Assembly: GCF_022179545.1 (NCBI RefSeq)
Contig: NZ_AP025518.1
Location: 6,138,001 to 6,202,000, forward strand
DNA from: Mycolicibacterium fortuitum subsp. fortuitum
GTDB taxonomy: Bacteria; Actinomycetota; Actinomycetes; Mycobacteriales; Mycobacteriaceae
Length of the DNA stretch: 64,000 bases
Reading direction: 5' to 3'
Shown in pieces: positions 29,606 through 38,792 of the stretch. The notes below the pieces were generated by a model. That model saw nothing but the letters and a program-made list of their open reading frames with translations. It ran no database searches and was not told the DNA's origin. Position numbers and translations under genes: made by a program. Position 1 is the first letter of the stretch. The number at the start of each line of letters is the position of its first letter.

Positions 29606-30173
29606 GGTTCGACGGTAGGACAAATGCGAAGGGCCGTGGGAAACCCAGCCCGGTCAGTCTGGCGCCCCGCAGGGCAGCGACATCGATCGGCAGCACCCTG
29701 CCCGACGACGGCTCGTAGCACTGCAGGACGTCGTGGTCCACGCCGATGAGCAGCACCCAGTGCCGCGGAATGCCGCGCTCGCCGATCAGCATCGCCACCG
29801 GCCAGCCCTCGGCGACGGCGCCGCGCACCTCCGTCAGCGAATCGCGGGCCCCGCGGAAGCGTCGCCACCGGTACGTCACTCCGCGTTTGGCACCGTGTTC
29901 GCTCAGCGCGCGGGCCATCCCGGCGGGTGTGGTTCCGAGTTGGCGCGGCCAAACACGGTTGACAGCAGCGTGAATTCGGCCTTGTTCCGCGGCGAACCAG
30001 GCCTCGCCGCCGGCGGTCAGCAACTCCGCGCGATAACTGTGATCCAGGATCGCGCCGGCCACCACGGCGACCGTCGGACCACAGGTGATCCCGTCGCGCT
30101 GCCGCAGCCGTAGCGCCGCCAGTTTCGCCGGCTTCACACAGATCCGGTCATCGCATCGATCAATTCCTGCCAT
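29580..30173 (-). CDS. C39/papain-like cysteine peptidase family protein
   Basis: 197 residues from the ATG at 30173 (MAGIDRCDDR). The pattern RQRDGITCGPTVAVVAG carries a probable oxyanion Gln/Arg region and nucleophile Cys in ITCGPT, with the general-base His in IPRHWVLLIGVD and a following acidic or Asn position, the C39/papain-like layout. No signal peptide or membrane helix is visible from this start, so it may act in the cytosol. Its start codon lies within promoter block copy 2, so it is divergent from the small secreted protein at 30.3 kb. The substrate is unknown. Confidence 0.65.
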   Translation of the reverse strand: MAGIDRCDDRICVKPAKLAALRLRQRDGITCGPTVAVVAGAILDHSYRAELLTAGGEAWFAAEQGRIHAAVNRVWPRQLGTTPAGMARALSEHGAKRGVTYRWRRFRGARDSLTEVRGAVAEGWPVAMLIGERGIPRHWVLLIGVDHDVLQCYEPSSGRVLPIDVAALRGARLTGLGFPRPFAFVLPSNHGSKVCDR

Positions 30174-30202
30174 CGGAACTAAAGCTCGTGAGCTGCCGGT
30201 TT
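30156..30202 (+). promoter_or_regulatory. ECF-sigma-type promoter block, copy 2
   Basis: TCGATCAATTCCTGCCA, then GGAACT (30175-30180), a 16-base spacer and CGGTTT (30197-30202). It is 38/47 identical to copy 1 at 18904. Its left half also encodes the first six residues of the divergent peptidase (MAGIDR), so conservation there may serve both strands. Confidence 0.65.
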
Positions 30203-30260
30203 GAACCGGTATCCGGCAGCGTATCGAAACGCCGCCAACCTGAGTAGGAGGGACAGTGCC

Positions 30261-30533
30261 GTGCGAAACATCGTCATCGGCGCTCTGGCAGCCATCGCCA
30301 TCGGTCTGGCCGGTCCGGCAGGTCAGGCCGCAGCTGCACCCAACGGCCCCAGCAATGCCCAGCAGACCATCAAAGAGCTGCAATCCCAGGGCTACACGGT
30401 CATCGTCAACCGACTCGGATCCTCACCGCTGGACCGGGCGTCCGTCGTGGCCGTACGCCCCGGGCCGAACTTCAGCCGCACCGACACCCTGAGCGCCGTC
30501 ACGCAACGCACGGTGTACGTCGACGTCAAGTAG
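30261..30533 (+). CDS. small secreted protein, 90 aa
   Basis: GTG start at 30261 with AGGAGGGA upstream; the open frame before it contains the promoter and is not coding. VRNIVIGALAAIAIGLAGPA is a signal peptide with cleavage near AAAAPNG. The mature ~63 residues contain NAQQTIKELQSQGYTVIVNR and RTDTLSAVTQRTVYVDVK, with no cysteines. Homologues are common in mycobacteria as exported proteins of unknown role, often with the QxQGYxVIVNR stretch. It is driven by promoter block copy 2. Confidence 0.8.
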   Translation: MRNIVIGALAAIAIGLAGPAGQAAAAPNGPSNAQQTIKELQSQGYTVIVNRLGSSPLDRASVVAVRPGPNFSRTDTLSAVTQRTVYVDVK

Positions 30534-30569
30534 CAGACAGCCGGTACCTTCGCCGTCGATAATGATCCG

Positions 30570-31364
30570 ATGGCAGTGAAGATGGCCGATCTGCTGGGCA
30601 GCAAGCTGGGTGCCCTGCGATACCAGCCCACTACCAAGCGAATTCGGATCTGTCTCGGCGGCGAGCCGGTGGCCGACACCAGCGAGGCGGTCCTGGTGTG
30701 GGAGCCGCGGCGCGTGGTTCCGACGTATGCGGTGCCGCGCTCGGCGGTGACGGCTCAGCTGGTTCCGGCCGGCGGGGATGTCGGTGACGACGAGATCCCG
30801 GGCTTTCTCGATCCGTCGGTGCCGTTCACCGCCCACACCTGTCCCGGCACGGCGTTCGATGTCATCGCCGGGGAGGAAACCGGTCCCGCCGCGGCTTTTC
30901 AGCCCGACGATCCGGAGCTGGCCGGCTACCTGATCCTCGACTTCTCCACTTTCGAATGGCGCGAAGAAGACGAGAGCATCGTCGCGCACCCGCACGACCC
31001 GTTCCACCGGATCGATATCCGGCGGAGTCGACGGCGTATCCGGGTCGAACTGGAAGGGCAGCTCCTCGCCGAATCCCGTGATCCCATGCTGTTATTCGAG
31101 ACCGGGCTGCCCGCCCGCTACTACTTGCCGCGCGAAGACGTCACGACCGCGCTCGAGGTGAGCAACACCGTCACCTATTGCGCGTACAAGGGCCGGGCCA
31201 CCTACTACTCGGTGCCCGGTGGCGCGACCGATGTTGCGTGGGCCTATCACGAACCGCTGCTCGACGCGGTACCCGTCAGCGGTCGCATCTGCTTCTTCGA
31301 CGAACACGTGGACATGTCCGTCGACGGTGAGCGGGTGGATCGTCCCGTGACTTCGTGGAGCTGA
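30570..31364 (+). CDS. tandem DUF427 protein
   Basis: 264 residues containing two DUF427 domains: an N-terminal copy (KRIRICLGGEPVADTSEAVLV, residues ~22-120) that has lost most of the conserved YCxYKG region, and a C-terminal copy (RRIRVELEGQLLAESRDPML, then TYCAYKGRATYYSVP). The second copy is intact, so it probably carries the function; the first may be structural. Function of the family is unknown. It precedes the four-gene membrane operon by 83 bases on the same strand. Confidence 0.85.
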   Translation: MAVKMADLLGSKLGALRYQPTTKRIRICLGGEPVADTSEAVLVWEPRRVVPTYAVPRSAVTAQLVPAGGDVGDDEIPGFLDPSVPFTAHTCPGTAFDVIAGEETGPAAAFQPDDPELAGYLILDFSTFEWREEDESIVAHPHDPFHRIDIRRSRRRIRVELEGQLLAESRDPMLLFETGLPARYYLPREDVTTALEVSNTVTYCAYKGRATYYSVPGGATDVAWAYHEPLLDAVPVSGRICFFDEHVDMSVDGERVDRPVTSWS

Positions 31365-31447
31365 CGGAAGCTGACGGAACGCCTGTTTGCGGCCGCATGG
31401 TTCTGGCAACATCTGACACCGACACCACTGTCAGCTGACCGGAGGTC

Positions 31448-33280
31448 ATGATGGGCCCATCGGACGTCACGCTCACTGCGGCTGCCGGGACAGAGGGCGG
31501 TGGCGCCGCACTCGATCAGGTGATCGGGATGTCGGTGGTCGCCCTGATCGTCACAGTCGCACTGCTGTGGATCGGCTATCTGCACCGCAACCGCCGCATC
31601 ACCTGGCTCAACAATTTCGCAGAATGGCTCGGCCGCAAGTTCCACCGGCCGCCGTGGGTGGCATTGCAGGTCTTCCTGTTCACCGCGACCATCATCTGCG
31701 CACTGTTCGGATTCATCTGGGACGTCAGCCTTCATATCGGCAAGGGACGCGACGCCGGACCGTTGGCCAACCCCGCGCACTACTTCATCCTGATCGGGCT
31801 GTTCCTGTTGTTCATCGCTGGCTCGATGGCCATCGTGCTGCCCTACGACAAGCCCGGCCCGGCCGCCATCCGGATCACCCGTACCTGGTACGCGCCGGTC
31901 GGCGGCGTGTTGATGGCGCTGTGCGGCCTGTACGCCCTCATCGGTTTCCCGCTCGACGACATCTGGCACCGGATCTTCGGGCAAGACGTCACACTATGGG
32001 GCCCAACCCATTTGATGCTCATCGGTGGGGCGGGTCTGTCCCTGATAGCCGTCCTGTTGCTGGAACACGAGGGCCGGGTGGCAATGGGCCCCGACGGCAT
32101 GGCCGAGGACAGCAAGTTCAACAAGTTCCTCTACTTCCTGTCCTTCGGCGGCCTGTTCATCGGGCTCTCGGTGTTCCAGATCGAATACGACTTCGGCGTC
32201 GAGCAATTCCGCCTGGTGCTGCAGCCCATGATGATCGCCGCCGCAGCAGCCTTCGCCGCGGTCGCGGCGCGGCTGGTCCTCGGCCCGGGCGCGGCCTTGA
32301 TCGCCGCCGGGTTCGCGATCGCGCTGCGAGGTGCGGTCGCCTTCATCGTCGGCCCGGGGCTGGGAGCCCCGACCAGCTGGTTCGCCCTCTACCTCGGCCC
32401 GGCCCTGGTGATCGAACTGCTCGCGCTGACTCCGCTTGTCAAGCGGCCCATCCTGTTCGGCGCGGTGGGCGGTCTCGGCGTGGCCACCGTCGGACTGTGG
32501 CTGGAGTCGTTGTGGATCGGCGCGGTCTATCACTACCCGTGGCCCACCAGCATGTGGGGCGAGGCGCTGGCCATGGCGATCCCGGTCGCCGTCGGAATGG
32601 GCCTGTGCGGTGCCCTGCTGGCGCTGGTACTCACCGGGCAACCGCTGCCGCGGCCCGCGGTGGGAATCTCCATCGTGGTGGCGACCGTGCTGGTGATCGG
32701 CGGCGCAGTGGCCAACGGGTTGCGCACCGAGGTTCCTCAGAATGCCACTGCCACAATTACTTTGACGGACCTGCCGGCCGACAACGGGCACCGCATGGCC
32801 TCGGCCGACGTTCAGATCACCCCAGCCGGGCTGATCGGCGACGATCCGGAGTGGGTGTCGATCCTGGCGTGGCAGGGCGGATTGGCCAACCATCGCGGGT
32901 TGATCATCGACCGGTTGGAGAAGGTGGGCCAAGGGCACTACCGCTCGACGCAGCCCATCCCGGTTTCCGGCAGTTGGAAGACGCTGCTGCGGGTACAGGA
33001 CGGAACCACCATGGCCGGCGTCCCGATCTTCCTGCCCGCAGATCCGGGTATCGGCGCCGAGGAAACGCCGGCGCTGACCTCGAGCAGCCGGGAGTTCGTG
33101 CAGGAGATCACGATTCTGCAGCGTGAACGCAATCTCAATCACCCGAGCTGGCTGTACAACGTGGCATCGCTGGTGGTGCTGGTGTGCACCCTGATCCTGA
33201 TCGCCGGGCTGACCTGGGGTGCGGGCCGGATCAACGCCAGGGAGCTGGCCGCGGGCCGTGAACCCGCCGGGCTCACATGA
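31448..33280 (+). CDS. large polytopic membrane protein with extracytoplasmic domain, operon gene 1
   Basis: 610 residues; CCGGAGGTC lies just before the ATG. About twelve hydrophobic helices span residues 25-430. They are followed by a ~140-residue external beta-rich domain (TATITLTDLPADNGH..., GHYRSTQPIPVSGSWKTLLR, AGVPIFLPADPG) and a last helix (residues ~575-597). The external domain resembles FixH/YtkA-like domains that occur in metal-handling membrane proteins. I do not recognise the whole family. ATGA couples it to the next gene; the three downstream genes, including a cupredoxin-like lipoprotein, suggest a metal or redox function. Confidence 0.7.
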   Translation: MMGPSDVTLTAAAGTEGGGAALDQVIGMSVVALIVTVALLWIGYLHRNRRITWLNNFAEWLGRKFHRPPWVALQVFLFTATIICALFGFIWDVSLHIGKGRDAGPLANPAHYFILIGLFLLFIAGSMAIVLPYDKPGPAAIRITRTWYAPVGGVLMALCGLYALIGFPLDDIWHRIFGQDVTLWGPTHLMLIGGAGLSLIAVLLLEHEGRVAMGPDGMAEDSKFNKFLYFLSFGGLFIGLSVFQIEYDFGVEQFRLVLQPMMIAAAAAFAAVAARLVLGPGAALIAAGFAIALRGAVAFIVGPGLGAPTSWFALYLGPALVIELLALTPLVKRPILFGAVGGLGVATVGLWLESLWIGAVYHYPWPTSMWGEALAMAIPVAVGMGLCGALLALVLTGQPLPRPAVGISIVVATVLVIGGAVANGLRTEVPQNATATITLTDLPADNGHRMASADVQITPAGLIGDDPEWVSILAWQGGLANHRGLIIDRLEKVGQGHYRSTQPIPVSGSWKTLLRVQDGTTMAGVPIFLPADPGIGAEETPALTSSSREFVQEITILQRERNLNHPSWLYNVASLVVLVCTLILIAGLTWGAGRINARELAAGREPAGLT

Positions 33281-33498
33281 ACTTTCCGATCGAGTACCAG
33301 GCCGACCACACTTTGCTGCTGGCATTGCCCGCATTCGCTCCGGCCGTGGTCGTGGTGGGCGTGGTGGTGTATGTCGCCATGCGGGACCGCCGCCGCGGCG
33401 AGCCGCGCGATGATGACCGCGGCGAGCCGCGCGATGACGCCAGCGGCGACGTTCGAGATGAAGACGTCGACCTCTCCGACGAAGATGGTTCACCGTGA
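33277..33498 (+). CDS. small membrane protein with acidic/basic repeat tail, operon gene 2
   Basis: 73 residues: one transmembrane helix (LLALPAFAPAVVVVGVVVYV) and a cytosolic tail with RGEPRDDD/RGEPRDDA repeated, ending in an acidic run. The repeat is also a DNA repeat (GCGGCGAGCCGCGCGATGA twice). ATGA overlap with gene 1 and GTGA overlap with gene 3 indicate coupled translation. Probably a small subunit or assembly factor of the same complex. Confidence 0.75.
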   Translation: MNFPIEYQADHTLLLALPAFAPAVVVVGVVVYVAMRDRRRGEPRDDDRGEPRDDASGDVRDEDVDLSDEDGSP

Positions 33499-33935
33499 TC
33501 AATCTCAAAAGCAGTGTCATCGTCCTGGCGTCCGCTCTCGCCCTGGTGACGGCTGGTTGTGGCGGCTCCGGCGAGTCCGAGAAGACCGACGGCCCAGCCG
33601 GTTCGGCCACTCCCTCTGTCACCACGGTGAACCCGTCGGACATGACCGACGAGCAACAGGCTCCGGCCCGGCTGCTGATCGACGTCACCATCAAGGGTGG
33701 CCAGGTGACGCCGACCAACGAGCGGGTGCAGGGCAAGGTCGGTGAGCCGATCGTGGTCCGGGTGAACAGTGATGCCGCAGACGAGCTGCACGTGCACTCC
33801 AACCCCGAGCACAGCTTCAAGATCGAGCCCCGCAACGGTCAGCAGTTCCAGTTCACCGTCGACGTGCCCGGCACCGTCGACATCGAACTGCATCAGCTGA
33901 ACCGCACGATCGCCAGCGTGCAAGTACAGCAGTGA
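33495..33935 (+). CDS. cupredoxin-like lipoprotein, operon gene 3
   Basis: 146 residues; lipobox VTAGC (Cys22) after a signal peptide. A low-complexity Thr/Ser/Pro linker leads to a domain with LLIDVTIKGGQVTPTNERVQ, GEPIVVRVNSDAADELHVHS and ELHQLN, the Greek-key pattern of cupredoxins or EfeO-like N-domains. The usual Cys ligand of type 1 copper is absent, but three His (HVHSNPEH) and another in ELHQ are present. It would sit on the outer face of the membrane and bind or pass a metal ion to the membrane partners. Confidence 0.75.
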   Translation: MINLKSSVIVLASALALVTAGCGGSGESEKTDGPAGSATPSVTTVNPSDMTDEQQAPARLLIDVTIKGGQVTPTNERVQGKVGEPIVVRVNSDAADELHVHSNPEHSFKIEPRNGQQFQFTVDVPGTVDIELHQLNRTIASVQVQQ

Positions 33936-35218
33936 CGGCCGGGTCGACCGCGGTACTGGCCCATGGTCTGGGCGGTTCGACCGATCTTCCGATCCCGTAC
34001 ACCTACGCGCTGATCGGCGCGGCGTGGACGCTGACGTTCACGTTTGCGGTGGTGGCACTGGCCTGGCGTCGGCCCCGGTTCGATCCGGACAAGCCTGGCC
34101 TGCCCCTGCCGTCATGGGTGACGACTGCCGTGGATTCGGGTGTGACGCGCTGGGTGGTGGGCATGCTCGCACTCGCCTTCACCGGGTGGGTGGCCTACAC
34201 CGGGTTCACCCGGACGGGCGGAGCCAACCCACTGCCGGGTGTCTTCTACGTCCTGCTGTGGGTGGGACTGGTCGCCGCATCGGTGCTGTTCGGCCCGGTG
34301 TGGCGGCTGATCTCTCCCGTCCGAGCGCTGTACCGGTTCCTGCCGGTTCAGGCCCCGCTGCGCTATCCCGAGCAGCTCGGCTACTGGCCGGCCGCAGTCG
34401 GGCTGTTCGCGTTCGTGTGGTTGGAGCTGGCCAGCCCTGACCCGGGATCGCTTGCGGCCATTCGCAACTGGCTGCTGATCTACCTCGCGGTCACTCTCGC
34501 CGGCGCGTTGTGTTGCGGACAGCGCTGGCTGGAAAGCGCCGACCCGTTCGAGGTGTACAGCACGGTCGCGTCGAGACTTTCGCCGCTGCGCCGCCACGAC
34601 GGCCGTATCGTGGCCGGCAACCCGTTCGATCATCTGCCGTCGCTGCCGGTGCGGCCCGGACTCGTCGCCCTGTTGGCGGTACTGCTGGGATCCACCGCTT
34701 TCGACAGCTTTTCGGCGATGCCGCAGTGGCGCAACTTCGTCGACGCCCATGCCGCATCGGCGACGGGCTCCAGCCTGATCCGGACCGCGGGGCTACTGCT
34801 GTTCGCGACCACGGTGGCGGTCACGTTCTGGGCGGCCACCCGCACCACGGGCGGGGTCGATCGCCGGCTGCGACGCGAATTGCCCGGGCTGATGGCACAT
34901 TCGCTGATCCCGATCGTCATCGGCTACGTATTCGCCCACTATCTGTCTTATCTCGTCGAACGTGGGCAACAGACGGTGATACTGCTGTTCGGGCTCCATG
35001 ACGTACAGGTCAGCTATTTTCTGTCGGCCCACCCGTCGGTGCTGGCCACCTTAAAGGTCGGGTTCGTCCTGGCCGGTCACGTGGCCGGGGTGATCGCCGC
35101 ACACGACCGGGCCCTGCGCCTGCTCCCGAAGCAGCATCAGCTCACGGGTCAGCTGGCCACCATGCTCGTGATGGTCGGCTACACCTTCACGGGTCTGTAC
35201 CTGCTGTTCGGCGGGTAG
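33932..35218 (+). CDS. polytopic membrane protein, operon gene 4
   Basis: 428 residues with about 10 hydrophobic helices. It starts with VTAGSTAVLAHGLGGSTDLPIPYTYALIGA, and carries conserved-looking RPRFDPD, FGPVWRLISPVR and a His-rich HSLIP...FAHYLSYL segment. GTGA overlap with gene 3. I do not recognise the family; uncharacterised proteins of this size accompany cupredoxin-like genes in actinobacteria. With genes 1-3 it would form a membrane complex of unknown role, plausibly in copper or heme-type metal handling. Confidence 0.65.
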   Translation: MTAGSTAVLAHGLGGSTDLPIPYTYALIGAAWTLTFTFAVVALAWRRPRFDPDKPGLPLPSWVTTAVDSGVTRWVVGMLALAFTGWVAYTGFTRTGGANPLPGVFYVLLWVGLVAASVLFGPVWRLISPVRALYRFLPVQAPLRYPEQLGYWPAAVGLFAFVWLELASPDPGSLAAIRNWLLIYLAVTLAGALCCGQRWLESADPFEVYSTVASRLSPLRRHDGRIVAGNPFDHLPSLPVRPGLVALLAVLLGSTAFDSFSAMPQWRNFVDAHAASATGSSLIRTAGLLLFATTVAVTFWAATRTTGGVDRRLRRELPGLMAHSLIPIVIGYVFAHYLSYLVERGQQTVILLFGLHDVQVSYFLSAHPSVLATLKVGFVLAGHVAGVIAAHDRALRLLPKQHQLTGQLATMLVMVGYTFTGLYLLFGG

Positions 35219-35228
35219 CGTCGACACC

Positions 35229-35795
35229 ATGACGTCGAGTCAGACCCGGGCCCTCATCGTCGTCGACGTGCAGAACGACTTCTGCGAGGGTGGGTCGCTG
35301 GCGGTCACCGGCGGTTCGGCGGTGGCGCGGGACATCACGGCCCTGCTGGCCGGCGCGCACAGTTACGACCACGTGGTGGCCACCAAGGATTTCCACATCG
35401 ATCCGGGCGAACATTTCTCCGAGACGCCCGACTACCGGAGTTCGTGGCCGCGGCACTGTGTGGCCGGTACCCCTGGAGCTGCGTTCCATCCTGATCTGAA
35501 TCCGTCCGCAGTCGAGGCGGTGTTCGAGAAGGGGCATTATTCGGCTGCCTACAGCGGGTTCGAGGGGGTCGACGCTTCGGGGACGACGCTCACCGACTGG
35601 CTGGCCGCCCGCGGTGTCGACGCGGTTGACGTGGTGGGCATCGCCACGGATTACTGTGTTGCGGCCACCGCCGCCGATGCGGCCCGAGCCGGGTTGCGTA
35701 CCCGGGTGCTGAGCGGTCTCACCGCAGGCGTCGCACCGGAGACCAGCGCTGCGGCCCTCGACGAACTCCGCGGCGCCGGAGTGGAAGTCATCTAG
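35229..35795 (+). CDS. pncA: nicotinamidase/pyrazinamidase
   Basis: 188 residues, close to the M. tuberculosis enzyme. The catalytic triad is D13 (VVDVQNDFCEGG), K101 (VFEKGHY) and C143 (TDYCVAAT); metal ligands D54, H56, H62 and H76 are present in KDFHIDPGEHF and WPRHC. It hydrolyses nicotinamide to nicotinate in NAD salvage and would activate pyrazinamide. The stop overlaps the convergent hydratase gene by 8 bases. Confidence 0.95.
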   Translation: MTSSQTRALIVVDVQNDFCEGGSLAVTGGSAVARDITALLAGAHSYDHVVATKDFHIDPGEHFSETPDYRSSWPRHCVAGTPGAAFHPDLNPSAVEAVFEKGHYSAAYSGFEGVDASGTTLTDWLAARGVDAVDVVGIATDYCVAATAADAARAGLRTRVLSGLTAGVAPETSAAALDELRGAGVEVI

Positions 35796-36603
35796 TCGGA
35801 TCCACGGGCCGGCCCGTCCATTGCGGGTCCCGCCGCTCGAGGTGGGCGCGGACGCCTTCTCGGGCGTCGTCGTGGGCCATCAGGTGCAGATGGATGTCGG
35901 TTTCGCGCGCGCCGACGCCGGCCCGGTCGAGGTCATACGAATCCCACAGCAGCCGCTTGCTGGCCGCGACCGACATGGGTGCGGTGTTGACCGCGATGTC
36001 GTTGGCGATTTCCAGGGCGGCGGGCAGCACCTGCTCGGCCGGCAATACCTGACTGCCGAGCCCGAGTTCTACGGCACGGTGCCCGTCGAATAGCCCGCCG
36101 GTCAACAGGATCTCGGCGGCATTGGCCAGGCCCACCAGCCGAGGCAGCACCCAGTGTGAGTAAGCATCACCCACCATGCCGCGGCGCGCCTGCACCACGC
36201 CGTAGCGTGCATCAGCGGCGAAAATCCGGATGTCGCACTGCAATGCCAGGGTCAGGCCGATCCCGATGGCGTGGCCGTTGACCGCGGCGATCACCGGCTT
36301 GTCGAGGGTCCAGGCCGGTACCGCCAGACCGGCCGCGCTGAACTGCTGCCCAGGTTCGGTGAAGGTCTGGTCCCCCGCGCCGAGATCGGCTCCCGCGCAG
36401 AACGCCGGTGGTGTGCCGGTCAGGACGATGGCGCGGATCGCGTCGTCGGCACCGCAGTGCCGGTAGGCCTCGGCGAGCTCCTCACGCATTCCGCCGCCGA
36501 AGGCATTGCGCTGCTGTGGACGGTCCAGCGTGATGACCGCGACCCGGTTGTCGACGGTGAGGCGTACCGTCCGATACTCCGGCAGGTCAGAGCGAGTGGT
36601 CAC
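35788..36603 (-). CDS. enoyl-CoA hydratase/isomerase family protein
   Basis: 271 residues from the GTG at 36603; earlier starts would run into the glgX promoter. The crotonase fold is clear: RVAVITLDRPQQRNAFGGGM, the first oxyanion-hole region FCAGADLGAGD, and the second, VNGHAIGIGLTLALQCDIRI. The usual catalytic glutamates lie in the region after this; the one at the E164-like position appears replaced near RRGMVGDAYSHW, so hydratase activity is uncertain. It acts on acyl-CoA in fatty-acid or related catabolism. It is divergent from glgX. Confidence 0.85.
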   Translation of the reverse strand: MTTRSDLPEYRTVRLTVDNRVAVITLDRPQQRNAFGGGMREELAEAYRHCGADDAIRAIVLTGTPPAFCAGADLGAGDQTFTEPGQQFSAAGLAVPAWTLDKPVIAAVNGHAIGIGLTLALQCDIRIFAADARYGVVQARRGMVGDAYSHWVLPRLVGLANAAEILLTGGLFDGHRAVELGLGSQVLPAEQVLPAALEIANDIAVNTAPMSVAASKRLLWDSYDLDRAGVGARETDIHLHLMAHDDAREGVRAHLERRDPQWTGRPVDPTR

Positions 36604-36668
36604 AGCTCGTAAGGTACCGCTGCCGGTTCGCCCGGCCGCAGGTCCCCGAGCGCCGTATCGTCGATTTT

Positions 36669-38792
36669 GTGACCTTGGAAATATGGCGGGGCAAGCCGTA
36701 CCCACTCGGTGCGACCTATGACGGCTCGGGAACCAATTTCGCGTTGTTCAGCGAAGTCGCCGACCGGGTCGAACTGTGTCTGTTCGATCCCGACGAGTCC
36801 GGGGAGCTGCAAGAGACACGGGTGACACTGCCCGAGGTCGACGGATTCGTCTGGCACGGCTTCCTTCCCGGAATCGAGCCCGGTCAGCGTTACGGCTACC
36901 GGGTGCACGGGCCCTACGATCCGGCGGCCGGTCAGCGGTGCAACCCGAACAAGCTGGTGCTCGACCCGTACGCCAAGGCCATCGAAGGCGCTTTCGAGTG
37001 GGGTCAGCCGCTCTTCTCGTACAACTTCGATGATCCCGACAGCCGCAACGACGACGATTCCGCGGCCAGCATGCCGAAGGCCGTCGTGATCAACCCGTAT
37101 TTCGACTGGGGTGTCGACCACCCGCCCAGTCATGAGTACGCCGACACCGTCATCTACGAGGCCCATGTCAAAGGCCTCACCCAGACCCATCCGGACATCC
37201 CCGAACAGCTGCGCGGGACTTACGCGGGCGTAGCCCATCCGGCGATCATCGAGCACCTGAAGGCCTTGGGGGTCAACGCTATCGAGCTGATGCCGGTGCA
37301 TCACTTCGTGGACGACTCGACGCTGGTCGAGAAGGGGTTGTCCAACTACTGGGGCTACAACACCATCGGGTTCCTGGCGCCCGACCCCCGCTACAGTTCG
37401 GCGGGCACCCCCGGCGGCCATGTCCAGGAGTTCAAGGCCATGGTGCGTGAACTGCACGCCAATGGCATCGAGGTGATCCTCGACGTCGTCTACAACCACA
37501 CGGCCGAGGGCAACCATCTGGGGCCGACACTGTCGATGCGCGGTATCGACAACGCCGCCTATTACCGGTTGGTCGACGACGACTTGCAGTACTACATGGA
37601 CTACACCGGCACCGGAAACAGCCTCAACGTCGGCCATCCTCATTCACTGCAATTGATCATGGACTCTTTGCGCTATTGGGTGACCGAGATGCATGTCGAC
37701 GGTTTCCGCTTCGATCTGGCCGCCACCCTGGCCCGCGAGTTCTACGACGTGGACAGGCTGAGCGCGTTTTTCGAACTCGTGCAACAAGATCCGATCGTCA
37801 GCCAGGTCAAGCTGATCGCCGAGCCATGGGACGTCGGCCCCGGTGGCTATCAGGTGGGCAACTTCCCACCGCAGTGGACGGAGTGGAACGGAAAGTTCCG
37901 CGACACGGTCCGCGACTACTGGCGCGGCGAGCCGGCCACCCTCGACGAATTCGCCTATCGGCTGACCGGCTCGGCCGACCTCTACGAGCAGACCGGACGG
38001 CGGCCGTTCGCCTCGATCAACTTCGTCACCGCGCACGACGGCTTCACCTTGCGTGACCTGGTGTCCTACAACGAGAAACACAATGAGGCCAACGGCGAGG
38101 ACAACCACGACGGCGAGAGCAACAACAAGTCGTGGAACTGCGGTGCCGAAGGACCGTCCGATGATCCGGCCGTCAACACGTTGCGCGCCCAGCAGCAGCG
38201 CAACTTCCTGGCCACACTGCTGCTCTCCCAGGGTGTTCCGATGCTCTCGCACGGTGACGAGTTGGGTCGCACCCAGGGGGGCAACAACAACGTCTATTGC
38301 CAGGACAACGACATCTCCTGGATCGATTGGGCCACAGCGGATCTCGATCTGCTGGAGTTCGCCCGGTCGGTGTCGGCGCTGCGCGCCGCACATCCGGTGT
38401 TCCGGCGCCGCAGGTTTTTCGACGGCCGGCCGGTGCGTGAGGCGGGGGCGGCGGGACTGCCCGATATCGCCTGGTTCGCCCCGGACGGCTCCGACATGAC
38501 CGCCGAGGACTGGGAGACCGGGTACGCCAAGTCGGTGGCCGTGTACCTGAACGGACAAGGCATCTCCGACCTGGACAACCGCGGCCAGAGGGTGGTCGAC
38601 GACTCGTTCATGCTGTGCTTCAACGCGCACTACGAGCCGATCGAGTTCGCGTTACCACCGGCACAATTCGCGGCCCGCTGGATTCCGGCGATCAGCACTT
38701 CGGCAAACTCGGGGCGCGGCGCGGTTCCGGCCGGCAACACGGTCACCGTGGACGCCCGAGCCGTCCTGGTACTGCAAGCCGAATCAGATTGA
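36669..38792 (+). CDS. glgX: glycogen debranching enzyme
   Basis: 707 residues, GTG start. N-terminal CBM48 domain (PLGATYDGSGTNFALFS), then a GH13 barrel with catalytic residues in DGFRFDLA (nucleophile near residue 347), LIAEPWD (near 383) and VTAHDGF (near 457). It cuts alpha-1,6 branches in glycogen and maltodextrins, releasing short oligosaccharides. The treS-mak pair 8 kb away belongs to the same trehalose-maltose-glycogen network. Confidence 0.95.
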   Translation: MTLEIWRGKPYPLGATYDGSGTNFALFSEVADRVELCLFDPDESGELQETRVTLPEVDGFVWHGFLPGIEPGQRYGYRVHGPYDPAAGQRCNPNKLVLDPYAKAIEGAFEWGQPLFSYNFDDPDSRNDDDSAASMPKAVVINPYFDWGVDHPPSHEYADTVIYEAHVKGLTQTHPDIPEQLRGTYAGVAHPAIIEHLKALGVNAIELMPVHHFVDDSTLVEKGLSNYWGYNTIGFLAPDPRYSSAGTPGGHVQEFKAMVRELHANGIEVILDVVYNHTAEGNHLGPTLSMRGIDNAAYYRLVDDDLQYYMDYTGTGNSLNVGHPHSLQLIMDSLRYWVTEMHVDGFRFDLAATLAREFYDVDRLSAFFELVQQDPIVSQVKLIAEPWDVGPGGYQVGNFPPQWTEWNGKFRDTVRDYWRGEPATLDEFAYRLTGSADLYEQTGRRPFASINFVTAHDGFTLRDLVSYNEKHNEANGEDNHDGESNNKSWNCGAEGPSDDPAVNTLRAQQQRNFLATLLLSQGVPMLSHGDELGRTQGGNNNVYCQDNDISWIDWATADLDLLEFARSVSALRAAHPVFRRRRFFDGRPVREAGAAGLPDIAWFAPDGSDMTAEDWETGYAKSVAVYLNGQGISDLDNRGQRVVDDSFMLCFNAHYEPIEFALPPAQFAARWIPAISTSANSGRGAVPAGNTVTVDARAVLVLQAESD

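Noticed and set aside
31994..33835. A 613-codon minus-strand frame opposite the membrane operon
   Set aside because: Shadow of the genes at 31448-33935; composition is low-complexity Arg/Gly/Gln and there is no ribosome site.
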